Shown: positions 32,120 to 41,236, counted from the stretch's first letter. The stretch is 64,000 nucleotides of DNA from Korobacter sp036501185 (GCA_036501185.1 DASYAU010000013.1:1-64000); one strand, 5' to 3'. Notes: generated by a model not told the origin, from the sequence alone. Made by a program: numbers and translations.

Positions 32120-34774
32120 ATGGACGGCCAAACCATTTCCCATTACCACGTCGTCGAAAAGCTCGGTGGCGGCGGCATGGGCGTGGTCTACAAGGCCGAA
32201 GACACGCGCCTCAAGCGCTTTGTAGCGCTCAAATTCCTGCCCGACTCCGTCGCCTCGCAACCGCAGTCGCTCAGCCGCTTTCAGCGCGAAGCCCAGGCCG
32301 CCTCCGCCCTCAATCATCCGAACATTTGCACCATCTACGACATCGGCGAAGAAAACGGCCGCGCCTTCATTGCCATGGAATACCTCGAAGGCCAAACGCT
32401 GCGGCAGAAGATCGCCGGACGCCCTCTGCCTCTCGAAATCGTTCTCGATCTTGCGATCGAAATTGCCGACGCCCTCGCCGCCGCGCACGCCAAGGGCATC
32501 ATTCATCGCGACATCAAGCCCGCCAACTTGTTCGTCACCGACAGCGGTCACATTAAGGTTCTCGACTTCGGCCTCGCCAAGGTCACCGTCGCCAGCGCCT
32601 CCGCCAGCCAAATCGGCGCCGCCAAGACCATGACGTCGCCCGACGAAGAAGAGCACCTCACCAGCCCCGGCTCCATGCTCGGCACCGTCGCCTACATGTC
32701 GCCCGAACAAGTTCGCGCCCGCGAACTCGACGCCCGATCTGACCTTTTTTCCTTCGGCGCCGTCCTTTATGAAATGGTCACCGGCGCCTTGCCGTTCCGC
32801 GGCGAAAGCACCGCCGTCATCCTAAAGGCCATTCTCGATCAGCCTCCCACGCCCGTCGTTCGCCTCAATCCCGACGTCCCCGTCGAACTCGAACGCATCA
32901 TCAGCAAGGCGCTCGAAAAAGACCGCGACCTCCGCTACCAGCACGCCACCGAATTGCGTGCCGACCTCCAGCGCCTTCGCCGCGACACCACCTCCGGCAT
33001 TCATGGCTCCTCCGCTGTAGCGGCCGCCACGGAAGTCAAACGTTCGCCGGTCAAGCGCATTCTCTTCGGCCTGGCCGCTTCGCTCATCACCAGCGCGATC
33101 ATCATCGCTGTCCTGCACTTTGCGCCCCACAAGACTGAAACTCCCGCCGCCACCGAGTGGAAGCAGCTCACCTTTTTTACCGACTCCGTCGTTTATCCCG
33201 AAATTTCCCCCGACGGCCGCATGCTGGCATTCCTGCGGACCAGCAGCCCCTTCTTCGGACGCGGCGAGCTCTACGTCAAAATGTTGCCGGATGGCGAGCC
33301 CGTTCAGTTAACCCACGACAATATGGAGAAGATGAGCCCCGCATTTTCCCCTGATGGTTCCCGCATCGCGTATAGCGTCGTTGAGCCCTGGGAAACATGG
33401 GAGGTCTCTGTCCTCGGCGGTCCGCCCCGGCTCTTGCTCCCTAACTCGTCGTCCATCTCGTGGATCGACAACGGCAAACGCCTTCTCTACTCCGAGGAAA
33501 AACAGGGGCTGCACATGGGCCTCGTCACCAGCGACGAAAGCCGCGGCAATGGCCGCGATATTTACGTTCCGCCCGGCACGCGCTCCATGGTGCATCACTC
33601 CTATCTCTCCCCCGACGGTAAGTGGGTACTCATGGTCGTCATGAACAATCGCGGCGACCTCGGCCCTTGCCAGATCGTTCCTTTCGACGGCAGCAGCGCC
33701 GCCACCGACGTCGGGCTGCCGAACCGTCAGTGTTACTCCGGCTCATGGTCTCGCGACGGAAAGTACATCTATCTCTGCATCACCAGTGGCGGGTCGCATA
33801 TTTGGCGTCAGCGCTTTCCCGGCGGGCAGCCTGAACAAGTCACCACCGGTCCGACCTCCCAGGACGGCATCGCCATGGATCCCTCCGGTAAATCGTTCGT
33901 CACCGCCGTTGGTACCGAAGACAGTACCGTCTGGCTGCACGACAAAAACGGCGACCAGCAGATTTCCTCCGAGGGCGTCGCGAATTCCCCCCATTTGTCC
34001 GCGGACGGCAAAAAGCTCTACTTCCTGATGTCCAATGGCCAGACCCGTGGCTTTGAACTCTGGCAGCGCGATGTCGCGGGAGGAACCCTCGAGCGTATGC
34101 TGCCCGGCACAACCATGGATCAATTCGACGTCTCCCGTGATGGCAACCTCATTGCATTTTCCGCCACCGACGACAAAAGCACCGCCATCTGGGTCGCCCC
34201 CATGAATCGTCGGACCGCACCTCTCCGTCTCACGAAGTCCGTCGACGAAGACTTCCCATTTTTCCTCCCGAACAACGACATCGTTTTTCGTGGTGCGGAA
34301 GGTGGTTCGAATTTCGTCTATCGCATGAAGCCTGATGGCACTACCCGGACCCGGCTCATCGACCAGCGCATTCTCGATCTCACCTCCGTCTCCGGCGATG
34401 GACGCTGGTTCTCTGCCACCGTCCCGGGACCCGATCCCGATCATCTCGTCACCACCCGGGCATTTCCGATTGCGGGCGGCCAACCCGTCAACCTTTGCAA
34501 TATTTACTGCCAATGGAGTTGGGACCAGTCGGGAAACTTCTTGTACCTTGTCATCAATGAATGGTTCGATGGCAGCTTCCGCCTGCCGGCCTTGAAAGAG
34601 ACGGGTCTCACCAACCTGCCCCCCGCCGGATTCTCGTCCCTCGACGACATCAAGAAGCTGAAAGGTGCCACTCAGATGCCGGAGTTCATTTTCAACGGCA
34701 TCAACGGCGACACCTACCCGTTTACCCGCCAGAACGTCCGCCGCAACCTCTACCGCATTCCGGTGCCCGAATGA
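32120..34774 (+). CDS. Ser/Thr protein kinase with TolB-like beta-propeller sensor
   Basis: 884 residues from ATG 32120; the open frame extends 93 codons further upstream but that portion overlaps a permease remnant and has no kinase features. Kinase domain about 8-275: Gly loop LGGGGMGVVY, Lys38 in VALKF, HRDIKPAN (about 129), DFGLAK (about 149), GTVAYMSPEQ. A transmembrane helix at about 312-333 (FGLAASLITSAIIIAVLHFA) is followed by a periplasmic WD40/TolB-like propeller with repeated SPDGR, SPDGS, SPDGK and SADGK turns. This PknB-like receptor layout is very common in Acidobacteria. Target unknown. Starts divergently from thiC; the ccm operon follows 67 bp after it. Confidence 0.93.
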   Translation: MDGQTISHYHVVEKLGGGGMGVVYKAEDTRLKRFVALKFLPDSVASQPQSLSRFQREAQAASALNHPNICTIYDIGEENGRAFIAMEYLEGQTLRQKIAGRPLPLEIVLDLAIEIADALAAAHAKGIIHRDIKPANLFVTDSGHIKVLDFGLAKVTVASASASQIGAAKTMTSPDEEEHLTSPGSMLGTVAYMSPEQVRARELDARSDLFSFGAVLYEMVTGALPFRGESTAVILKAILDQPPTPVVRLNPDVPVELERIISKALEKDRDLRYQHATELRADLQRLRRDTTSGIHGSSAVAAATEVKRSPVKRILFGLAASLITSAIIIAVLHFAPHKTETPAATEWKQLTFFTDSVVYPEISPDGRMLAFLRTSSPFFGRGELYVKMLPDGEPVQLTHDNMEKMSPAFSPDGSRIAYSVVEPWETWEVSVLGGPPRLLLPNSSSISWIDNGKRLLYSEEKQGLHMGLVTSDESRGNGRDIYVPPGTRSMVHHSYLSPDGKWVLMVVMNNRGDLGPCQIVPFDGSSAATDVGLPNRQCYSGSWSRDGKYIYLCITSGGSHIWRQRFPGGQPEQVTTGPTSQDGIAMDPSGKSFVTAVGTEDSTVWLHDKNGDQQISSEGVANSPHLSADGKKLYFLMSNGQTRGFELWQRDVAGGTLERMLPGTTMDQFDVSRDGNLIAFSATDDKSTAIWVAPMNRRTAPLRLTKSVDEDFPFFLPNNDIVFRGAEGGSNFVYRMKPDGTTRTRLIDQRILDLTSVSGDGRWFSATVPGPDPDHLVTTRAFPIAGGQPVNLCNIYCQWSWDQSGNFLYLVINEWFDGSFRLPALKETGLTNLPPAGFSSLDDIKKLKGATQMPEFIFNGINGDTYPFTRQNVRRNLYRIPVPE

Positions 34775-34841
34775 CCCATTCGTAGGATTTGACCCTGTCC
34801 TGTGACCCTCGTATCCTTCTTCTAACGGGGTGAATCGCAGC

Positions 34842-35312
34842 ATGTCTGAACGCAAGCCGACTTACACGCGCTTTGCTGTCGCCATTGTTCTCGTCCTCGT
34901 GCCCATCGGCTATCTGGCCGTCTCCGGCGCGCGTGACAAGGACATGACCAGCTATTACAAGACCATCCAGGAAATCCAGACGATGGGCCCCGGCGTGTAC
35001 GAAAAGCGTCTTCGCGTAGCCGGTACCGTCGCTGAAGGCTCCATTAAGCGCAACGGCACCCACGTCGAATTCAAGCTTGAAGAGCAGGGAAGACTGCTGC
35101 CCGTCGTCTACAACGGCACCGAAGCTCCGCCCGACACCTTCAAAGACAAGTCGCAGGCCCTCGCCGAAGGCAAAATGGGTCGCGACGGCGTCTTCCATGC
35201 CCAGAAACTTCAGGCCAAATGCGCCTCCAAGTACGCACCCGCACCCAACAGCACCACTCCCGGAACCAACCAGGCTACAACCCAGCCCGGTGCGAACCAG
35301 GCCTCGATGTAA
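34842..35312 (+). CDS. ccmE: Cytochrome c maturation protein CcmE, CxxxY type
   Basis: 156 residues from ATG 34842 (GGGGTG upstream; GTG 34830 is an alternative). Periplasmic haem chaperone anchored by an N-terminal helix (FAVAIVLVLVPIGYLAVSG). The OB-fold core shows YEKRLRVAGTVAEGSI, VEFKLEEQGRLLPVVYNGTEAPPDTFKD and GVFHAQKLQAKCASKY. In most bacteria the covalent haem ligand is His in HxxxY; here it is Cys in CASKY, the variant known from Desulfovibrio and archaea. A Thr/Pro/Asn/Gln tail of about 25 residues follows. First gene of ccmEABCD. Confidence 0.93.
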   Translation: MSERKPTYTRFAVAIVLVLVPIGYLAVSGARDKDMTSYYKTIQEIQTMGPGVYEKRLRVAGTVAEGSIKRNGTHVEFKLEEQGRLLPVVYNGTEAPPDTFKDKSQALAEGKMGRDGVFHAQKLQAKCASKYAPAPNSTTPGTNQATTQPGANQASM

Positions 35313-35348
35313 GATGTCCCGCAGTTTCTTGCGGAGAACTCCTATCGC

Positions 35349-36017
35349 GTGAACACTTCCGGCCAGCCCTCGCCCGTCGCAGCGGTGTCGCTCCACAACA
35401 TCGTCAAGTTCTTCGGACGCTTCCTCGCCCTTCGCCAGGTCTCCGCCGAATTTGCGCCCGCTCGCCTCTACGTCGTCCTCGGCGATAACGGTGCCGGAAA
35501 GTCCACCCTCCTCCGCATCATGACCGGCCTCCTCAAACCCAGCAGTGGGGAAGTGAAGTTGCTCGGCGAATCCCCCTCCGACGTCGCCGTTCGTTTCGGC
35601 TACATGGGCCACGCGCCTCTTCTTTATGACGAGCTAACCGGCGTCGAGAACCTGCACTACTTCGCCGGACTCTACGGCATCACCGATCCCAACGTCGTCC
35701 GCGATGCCATCCGCACCGTCGGCCTCGATCCCGATCTCGATCGCCGTGTCGGCAACTATTCCCAGGGCATGCGTCAGCGCCTCTCGCTCGCCCGCTCCGT
35801 CATTCACAATCCTGAAATCCTTTTCCTTGACGAGCCATTCTCCAACGTCGACATCAAATCCGCCCACGACATGGCCGCGCTTCTCGGCCAAATGCGCAAC
35901 GCCGGACGCACCCTTTTCGTCGTCACCCACCAGCCCGCAGTCCTCAACGAGGTTGTCGACGAAACAATTTCCATGAACGTCGGCCAGATCCTCTCGCGCG
36001 ACGTGAGGCCATCATGA
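35349..36017 (+). CDS. ccmA: Haem exporter ATPase CcmA
   Basis: 222 residues from GTG 35349. ABC ATPase of the CcmABCD complex that releases holo-CcmE. Walker A GDNGAGKST (about 45), signature YSQGMRQRLSLARS, Walker B EILFLDEPFSNVD and the switch His in VVTHQPAVL are all present. It overlaps ccmB by four bases (ATGA), typical of translational coupling, and lies 36 bp behind ccmE. Confidence 0.94.
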   Translation: MNTSGQPSPVAAVSLHNIVKFFGRFLALRQVSAEFAPARLYVVLGDNGAGKSTLLRIMTGLLKPSSGEVKLLGESPSDVAVRFGYMGHAPLLYDELTGVENLHYFAGLYGITDPNVVRDAIRTVGLDPDLDRRVGNYSQGMRQRLSLARSVIHNPEILFLDEPFSNVDIKSAHDMAALLGQMRNAGRTLFVVTHQPAVLNEVVDETISMNVGQILSRDVRPS

Positions 36018-36733
36018 GCGCCCAGCCGGCCGTCAAGCCAGCATCGCCGTCCGTCTCTCCCGGCTTTGTCGCCGTGCTTCGTGCCACCATTGCCAAAGAC
36101 CTCCGCATGGAGTGGCGCTCCAAAGACGCCATCAACTCCATGCTGTTCTTCTCGCTGCTGGTGGTGGTGATCTTCAGTTTCTCATTCGATCCAACCGCTG
36201 AAACTTCGCGCGAGATTGCCGGCGGCCTTATCTGGGTTTCATTCCTCTTCGCCGCCGTTGTCGCTCTGAATCAGACTTGGGCACGCGAGCTTCGCAACCA
36301 AGCGCTCGATGCCTTCCGCGTTTCGCCCGCGCCACCAAATTCGCTTTTCGCTGCCAAGGCACTCGGCAACATGATCTTCGTCACCATCCTCGAATGCCTC
36401 ATGGCGCCGCTCTTCACCATGTTCTACAACCTCCGAGCGCTGGGGAACTGGAAGCTCCTTCCCGCCATCACCCTGCTCGGCACGTGGGCGCTCGTGGTAA
36501 ATGGAACCTTCTTCGCGGCCATGTCAATTCGCACCCGTATCCGCGAAGTGCTGTTGCCCTTAATTCTCTTTCCAATTTCTTTGCCCGCGTTGCTCGGCAT
36601 GGTGAGTGCCACCACTGCCGTGCTCACGGGCGAAAACTCACCCATCATCTGGCTCAAGCTGTTGGCGGTATATGATGTGGTATTCACCACAGTCTGCCTC
36701 AGTCTTTTCGGGGTCATCATAAACGCAGAATGA
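36014..36733 (+). CDS. ccmB: Haem exporter permease CcmB
   Basis: 239 residues with six hydrophobic helices (for example LFFSLLVVVIFSFSF, IWVSFLFAAVVALNQTW, LLGTWALVVNGTFFAAM, LLAVYDVVFTTVCLSLFGVII). The N-terminal KDLRMEWRSKDAINSM and central RVSPAPPNSLFAAKALGNM motifs are those of CcmB. Start and stop both overlap neighbours by four bases (ATGA), so it is tightly coupled with ccmA and ccmC. Confidence 0.93.
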   Translation: MSAQPAVKPASPSVSPGFVAVLRATIAKDLRMEWRSKDAINSMLFFSLLVVVIFSFSFDPTAETSREIAGGLIWVSFLFAAVVALNQTWARELRNQALDAFRVSPAPPNSLFAAKALGNMIFVTILECLMAPLFTMFYNLRALGNWKLLPAITLLGTWALVVNGTFFAAMSIRTRIREVLLPLILFPISLPALLGMVSATTAVLTGENSPIIWLKLLAVYDVVFTTVCLSLFGVIINAE

Positions 36734-37422
36734 AACCAGCATTTCTATTCGCAATTTTCGCCTCGCTTGCATTACTCGCCTTCAGCACCTACCAGGGCCT
36801 TTACGTCGCTCCACGCGACGTCAATCAAGGCGACGTCTTCCGCATCTTCTACTATCACGTCCCCTCCGCATGGGTCGGCGGCCTGTGCTTCTTCTTTAAC
36901 TTCTGCGCGTCGCTCTGGTATCTCTTCCGCAAGCAGCCCGCCGTCGACGCCTTCGCCCTGGCATCGGCGGAAGTCGGCGTGGTCTTCTGCACCATCGTCC
37001 TCATCACCGGCCCTCTTTGGGCGCGTCCTATTTGGGGCATCTGGTGGACGTGGGACCCGCGCCTCACCAGCACCTTTGTTCTCTGGCTTATTTACTGCTC
37101 GTACCTGATCCTCCGCAAGTTCGCCTCCGGAGGCCAGGGAGCCGTTCTCGGCGCAGCCCTCGCCATCTTCGGATTCGTTGACGTCCCCATCGTTTATTTC
37201 TCCATCCGCATCTTCCGCACCCAGCATCCGCAACCCGTCTTTGCCGGAGGCGAGAATTCCGGGATGGAAGTGCACATGCTCCACGCATTCCTCTGGAACC
37301 TGCTCGCTTTTACGATTCTTGGGTTGGTAATCCTCTGGGCGAGGTATATTGTGCAGCGACTCGACCAGTCGGTTGAGGACGCGCACAAGGCCTCGGCTCT
37401 GGCCGCAGGAGGCGCACAGTGA
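36730..37422 (+). CDS. ccmC: Haem-handling membrane protein CcmC
   Basis: 230 residues, six helices, with the Trp-rich signature GPLWARPIWGIWWTWDPRLTS at about 95-115 and two His residues flanking it (YYHVPSAW at about 44 and MLHAFLWNLLAF at about 180) that ligate haem. It delivers haem to CcmE. Overlaps ccmB (ATGA) and ccmD (GTGA). Confidence 0.95.
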   Translation: MKPAFLFAIFASLALLAFSTYQGLYVAPRDVNQGDVFRIFYYHVPSAWVGGLCFFFNFCASLWYLFRKQPAVDAFALASAEVGVVFCTIVLITGPLWARPIWGIWWTWDPRLTSTFVLWLIYCSYLILRKFASGGQGAVLGAALAIFGFVDVPIVYFSIRIFRTQHPQPVFAGGENSGMEVHMLHAFLWNLLAFTILGLVILWARYIVQRLDQSVEDAHKASALAAGGAQ

Positions 37423-37544
37423 ACAACCTCGCCTTTATGCACGCGGCCTACATTGTTGTATGGGTCATTCTTGGTGGATACTCGGCCGATCTCTTTGCGC
37501 GCTATCGGAAGTTGAAGAAGGAACTTCGAGATCTCAAGAAGTGA
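37419..37544 (+). CDS. ccmD: CcmD-like small membrane protein
   Basis: A 41-residue frame opening at GTG 37419, which overlaps the ccmC stop, and ending at TGA 37544. It has one transmembrane helix (MHAAYIVVWVILGGYSADLF) followed by a charged helix ARYRKLKKELRDLKK, the standard CcmD pattern; CcmD keeps holo-CcmE release going within CcmABC. Position between ccmC and the end of the operon supports it. The next gene overlaps its stop codon by four bases. Confidence 0.85.
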   Translation: MNNLAFMHAAYIVVWVILGGYSADLFARYRKLKKELRDLKK

Positions 37545-38074
37545 GCGCTTCCACGGCACAAACAACCAAAGCTCCGTCGGCTGGTGTTCTGCCGGTTATC
37601 GCGGTGGCGAACCTCATCGTCGCCATCATGTTCGTGCTCTTTTCCACCCCGTTCTACTACAAGCAAATCCACATCCTGCACAGTTGGCCTGCCGCCGATG
37701 CCCAGGTAGTCCGCGCCGAGGTTGTTCCTGCGCACATCGAGGTCCCCGCCGACGGCCAAAAATATTTCGACTCCGACGTCCAATTCCTCTTTACCGTCGA
37801 CGGCGTCCCCCACTTCGCCGAAGTCTTCTCCCATCGCAGCCCGAATATCGAAAAGGTCCGCTACGAGACCAATAAATTCACCGTCGGCAGCCACCAATCC
37901 GTCCGCTATAACCCCGCCAACCCAACGGACATCCGCGCAAACGCTGGCTATAATCGCCGCTTCTTCTTCGCCCCGCTCCTCATCACCAGCTTCGGCTTCA
38001 TCTTCTTTGTATTCGCCGCCATCTTCTACTGGATGGCCGTCCGCTCCCGCAAAGCCCAGATCGCAGGAAACTAG
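37541..38074 (+). CDS. DUF3592-like membrane protein
   Basis: 177 residues from GTG 37541, which overlaps the ccmD stop; the open frame extends upstream but those codons lie inside ccmC and ccmD. Two membrane helices, about 17-40 (VLPVIAVANLIVAIMFVLFS) and about 145-168 (FFAPLLITSFGFIFFVFAAIFYWM), flank a beta-rich loop with SVRYNPANPTDIRA, the hallmark of DUF3592 proteins. No function is known. Its coupling to ccmD suggests co-expression with cytochrome c maturation, but the link may be coincidental. Confidence 0.8.
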   Translation: MSASTAQTTKAPSAGVLPVIAVANLIVAIMFVLFSTPFYYKQIHILHSWPAADAQVVRAEVVPAHIEVPADGQKYFDSDVQFLFTVDGVPHFAEVFSHRSPNIEKVRYETNKFTVGSHQSVRYNPANPTDIRANAGYNRRFFFAPLLITSFGFIFFVFAAIFYWMAVRSRKAQIAGN

Positions 38075-38210
38075 TTCTCCGCAAGGCTATTGGCAATGAG
38101 GGATTCAGCAGATTTCTCACTGCGATCGTGGCTGCACTTCAGGCGTTAATAGCCTTTACAGCGGCTAGGTCTGCGAATATGGTTGTGCCGTCACTTCCCG
38201 GAGCGCACCC

Positions 38211-40193
38211 ATGTCCTTCCTTCGAAATCTTCTGATCACGGTTCTCGCCGTTTCCTCTGTTTTCCTCGCGCAGGAACAACCACCAAAAGCGACGGCCATG
38301 CCTGTCTCTTCGGACACTCCAACCGTGACCGCCGGCGGCGCAAGCTTTACGGTGCCTTCCGGGTGGACGGCGGAAACGCGATCGAACATGGTGGTGCTCA
38401 CTCCGCCTGAGACGGATACGCATCTGGTAATTGTGGATGCTCATGGAGCAGACGCCAAAGCCGCCGTCGCATCTGCGTGGATGGCGTACAACCCCGATTT
38501 CAAGCGTGCGCTGAAGCTCGTCACTCCTGAGCCTGCACGCGAAGGTTGGGAAGAACGCGCGACATTCAATTATGAAACCTCGCCCAACGAACGTGCGATC
38601 GTAACCGCCTTGGCCATGCGCGCAGGCAGCAACTGGACGGTCGTGCTGCTCGACGGCACCGAGATGACCCTCGAAAAACGCAGCTCTCCCCTCGGCTTAG
38701 TTCTCCAGAGCCTGAGCCCGAAGGGATACAGCCGCGAGTCGTTCGCCAACCGCAAACCCAATGCGCTCGACGCTGCGCGGATCGAACAGCTCAAGGCGTT
38801 CGTGCAGAGCGGCATTCAACAGCTTGGCGTGCCCGGCGTTGGCCTCGCTTTCATGGACCACGGCAAGATCGTCTACGCCGGTGGACTCGGCGTGCGCGAA
38901 TTGGGCAAGCCCGAGCCGGTGGACGGTAATACGATGTTCATGGCCGGCTCCAATACCAAGGGCATGACCACCCTTCTACTCTCTGAACTTGCGGACCAGA
39001 AAAAACTCACTTGGGATGAGCCCGTTGTCAACATCTATCCCGACTTCAAACTCGGCAATGCCGATACCACCAAGAAGGTCGAGGTGAAGCACCTCATCTG
39101 CGCCTGCACCGGCATGCCGCGCGAGGATCTGGAGTGGATCTTCGAGTTTAAGAATGCAACCCCCAAGTCTGTACTTGATTTGCTCGGAACCATGCAGCCC
39201 ACAAGCAACTTCGGCGAGGTCTTCCAGTACAGCAACCTGATGGCCGCCGCCGCCGGATATGTCGGCGCACACCTCGCATACCCGGACCGCGAACTTGGCG
39301 CCGCTTACGATCTGGCAATGCAAAAGGAGATCTTCGATCCCCTCGGAATGAGGGACACCACTCTCGACTTTTCCAAGGCGCTGGCTGGCGATCACGCCTC
39401 TCCTCACGGCAGCGACGTCGACGGTAAGCCCGCGCTTGCATCCATGGACTTCAATTACTGTGTCATGCCCGTGCGGCCTGCAGGCGCGGTCTGGACCTCC
39501 GCCGCCGATCTCATGAAGTATGTGCAGCTCGAGGCAAATGAGGGCAAGCTGCCCAACGGTAAACAATTGGTTTCGGCGGAGAACCTGCTTATGCGCCGCA
39601 AGCCCCAGGTCGCCGTTGGCGAGGACGCCAGCTACGGCATGGGGTTGGCGATCAACCACAAGTACGGCATCTCCGTCCTCACCCATGGCGGTGGCACGTC
39701 TGGCTTCATCAGCAATTGGTACCTGATTCCCGGTGCAGGCATTGGCGCCGTCATCCTCACCAATTCTGACGCTGGAGCGCTCCTGACCGGGCCTTTCGAG
39801 CGACGGTTGATGGAATTGGTGTACGACGCCAAGCCCCAAGCCGAGGCTGACCTCGCCGCGGCCGCGAAAAACCACAAGGCCGAAGTGGCAAAGCAGCGTG
39901 AACAGTTGGCCGTCCCTGCGGATCCCAAGGAAGCCGCGAAATTAGCCAAGCACTACGTAAGCAAGGATCTCGGCGCCCTCGACGTTTCCGAAAATCAGGG
40001 CGTCGTGACCTTCGACTTCGGCGAATGGAAGACGACCGTCGCGTCGCGGAAGAATGCCGACGGAACCGTTTCATACATCGCCATCGATCCGGCGAAGCTT
40101 GGCTTCGAATTCGTCGCAGGCGAGCACGACGGCAAACGCGCGCTGGTCATCCGCGACGGACAACACGAATACTTCTTCGTCGAAACAGCGTAG
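38211..40193 (+). CDS. Secreted serine hydrolase of the beta-lactamase (class C/AmpC-like) fold
   Basis: 660 residues with a signal peptide (MSFLRNLLITVLAVSSVFLA). Residues about 30-165 form an extra N-terminal domain. From about 200 the beta-lactamase/transpeptidase fold (PF00144) carries SNTK (SxxK nucleophile in MFMAGSNTKGMT), YSN (FQYSNLMAAAAGYV) and HGG (LTHGGGTSGFI), matching the three catalytic boxes of D-aminopeptidases, esterases and class C enzymes. The last 120 residues add a beta-rich C-terminal domain. Most relatives are peptidases or esterases, not resistance enzymes. Single gene, 137 bp behind the DUF3592 gene. Confidence 0.88.
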   Translation: MSFLRNLLITVLAVSSVFLAQEQPPKATAMPVSSDTPTVTAGGASFTVPSGWTAETRSNMVVLTPPETDTHLVIVDAHGADAKAAVASAWMAYNPDFKRALKLVTPEPAREGWEERATFNYETSPNERAIVTALAMRAGSNWTVVLLDGTEMTLEKRSSPLGLVLQSLSPKGYSRESFANRKPNALDAARIEQLKAFVQSGIQQLGVPGVGLAFMDHGKIVYAGGLGVRELGKPEPVDGNTMFMAGSNTKGMTTLLLSELADQKKLTWDEPVVNIYPDFKLGNADTTKKVEVKHLICACTGMPREDLEWIFEFKNATPKSVLDLLGTMQPTSNFGEVFQYSNLMAAAAGYVGAHLAYPDRELGAAYDLAMQKEIFDPLGMRDTTLDFSKALAGDHASPHGSDVDGKPALASMDFNYCVMPVRPAGAVWTSAADLMKYVQLEANEGKLPNGKQLVSAENLLMRRKPQVAVGEDASYGMGLAINHKYGISVLTHGGGTSGFISNWYLIPGAGIGAVILTNSDAGALLTGPFERRLMELVYDAKPQAEADLAAAAKNHKAEVAKQREQLAVPADPKEAAKLAKHYVSKDLGALDVSENQGVVTFDFGEWKTTVASRKNADGTVSYIAIDPAKLGFEFVAGEHDGKRALVIRDGQHEYFFVETA

Positions 40194-40310
40194 TGCCTTG
40201 TCGTGGGGACGGTGCGGGCTCATCCCCCATCCCGTTCCCCTTTACAAAACTTTTCTCGCAACTGCGGCCACTTCCTCCGTTCTGGTGTCTGAGCCATCAC
40301 GGAGGCAGAG

Positions 40311-40710
40311 ATGCGCAAACTCGTGTTAGTTGTTCTCCTGTCGTCGCTTTCTTTCGCCCAGAGCACCGTGAAGACCGCGGTTTCAGCCACGGATCACAGT
40401 GCCGAGGCCACCCGCCTTCCCGTCCGCCGCGTCGTTCTCTTCAAGAATCGCAACCCAGATCCAGGACCGCGAAGACCAGCAGACCGCCATCAATGAAGAC
40501 CAGGCGCGCCTGCGCGAAAATTTGAAAGCCTTGAAAGGAGGTGCTGAAGAACGAGAGTTGATCCAGCGCTATACCCACCAGCTCAACACGGAGGAAGACA
40601 CGCTCGATCGACTGAAAAAGGAATTAGGGCACTTGGATGTGCAGCAGGAAAGCGCTCAGCAGGAACTCAAGAAGACCATCGACGACCTTGCGCTGACTGT
40701 CGATCTGTAG
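40311..40710 (+). pseudogene. Internally deleted DUF4139-type secreted protein
   Basis: GGAGG five bases before ATG 40311 opens MRKLVLVVLLSSLSFAQ, a signal peptide, then ATRLPVRRVVLFKN, the opening of DUF4139/mucoidy-inhibitor-like secreted proteins (usually VVLYKNGVGYF). The frame then runs out at 40496. From about 40448 another frame gives DREDQQTAINEDQARLRENL, EERELIQRYTHQLNTEEDTL and a helical end at TAG 40710, matching the coiled C-terminus of the same family. The middle, about 500 codons, is missing and the ends are out of frame. Confidence 0.6.
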
Positions 40711-40772
40711 ATTGCGAAACCGTGCTGGCGCGGGCACCCGCCTGCCCAGCACTGCTCGCTACAGCGAAATAA

Positions 40773-40967
40773 TTAGCCGTTTTCCCGCGGAGTCTGCCGA
40801 AGGTATGCTGACATCATCGTCGCCGCCCAGTTAGGATGGGCGCGCTCCAAATGTTCTTCCTTCTTTTGTTCGGTGGGGAAGGGGTCGTGACATAGCGCGC
40901 AGAAAATCGGCTTCTTCGCCGAATCCGCTCGTCCATCCAGCTCGAATACTGATACGAAGCTCGTCAT
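40773..40967 (-). CDS. Small protein with a C2H2 zinc-finger-like motif
   Basis: 64 residues. CALCHDPFPTEQKKEEHLER-AH fits C-x2-C-x12-H-x4-H, the classical C2H2 finger spacing, which is uncommon in bacteria. The C-terminus NWAATMMSAYLRQTPRENG looks helical. No strong ribosome binding site before ATG 40967. It could be a small zinc-binding DNA or protein ligand, or an unrelated zinc ribbon. Coding status is moderately supported by composition and the intact motif. Confidence 0.5.
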   Translation of the reverse strand: MTSFVSVFELDGRADSAKKPIFCALCHDPFPTEQKKEEHLERAHPNWAATMMSAYLRQTPRENG

Positions 40968-41236
40968 GCACGCAGACTAACGCCACGCCACCCGCCGCTG
41001 AATCCCACCATCATCGTCACCCCATCCCCCATTTGTGACAAGCCGTAACCCCCTACAAGCATGCTACTTATCCTGCATCGGCCCGCGTTCCGCGCGCTTC
41101 AATGGCCAAAGGCATGTGACGCAGGACACAGCGCAATGTTCCTTGCTCGACCTATCATTCGCGCAGATTGGGCCACACGCGCCCGCTTTCTAGCTAGGCG
41201 CGGGCCTTGGTTGGTGACAGCCGCTGGAGGCACACG

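Noticed and set aside
33743..34855. 370-codon minus-strand ORF opposite the kinase propeller
   Set aside because: Mirror frame of a GC-rich gene; composition dominated by Gly/Val/Glu/Asp typical of such shadows.
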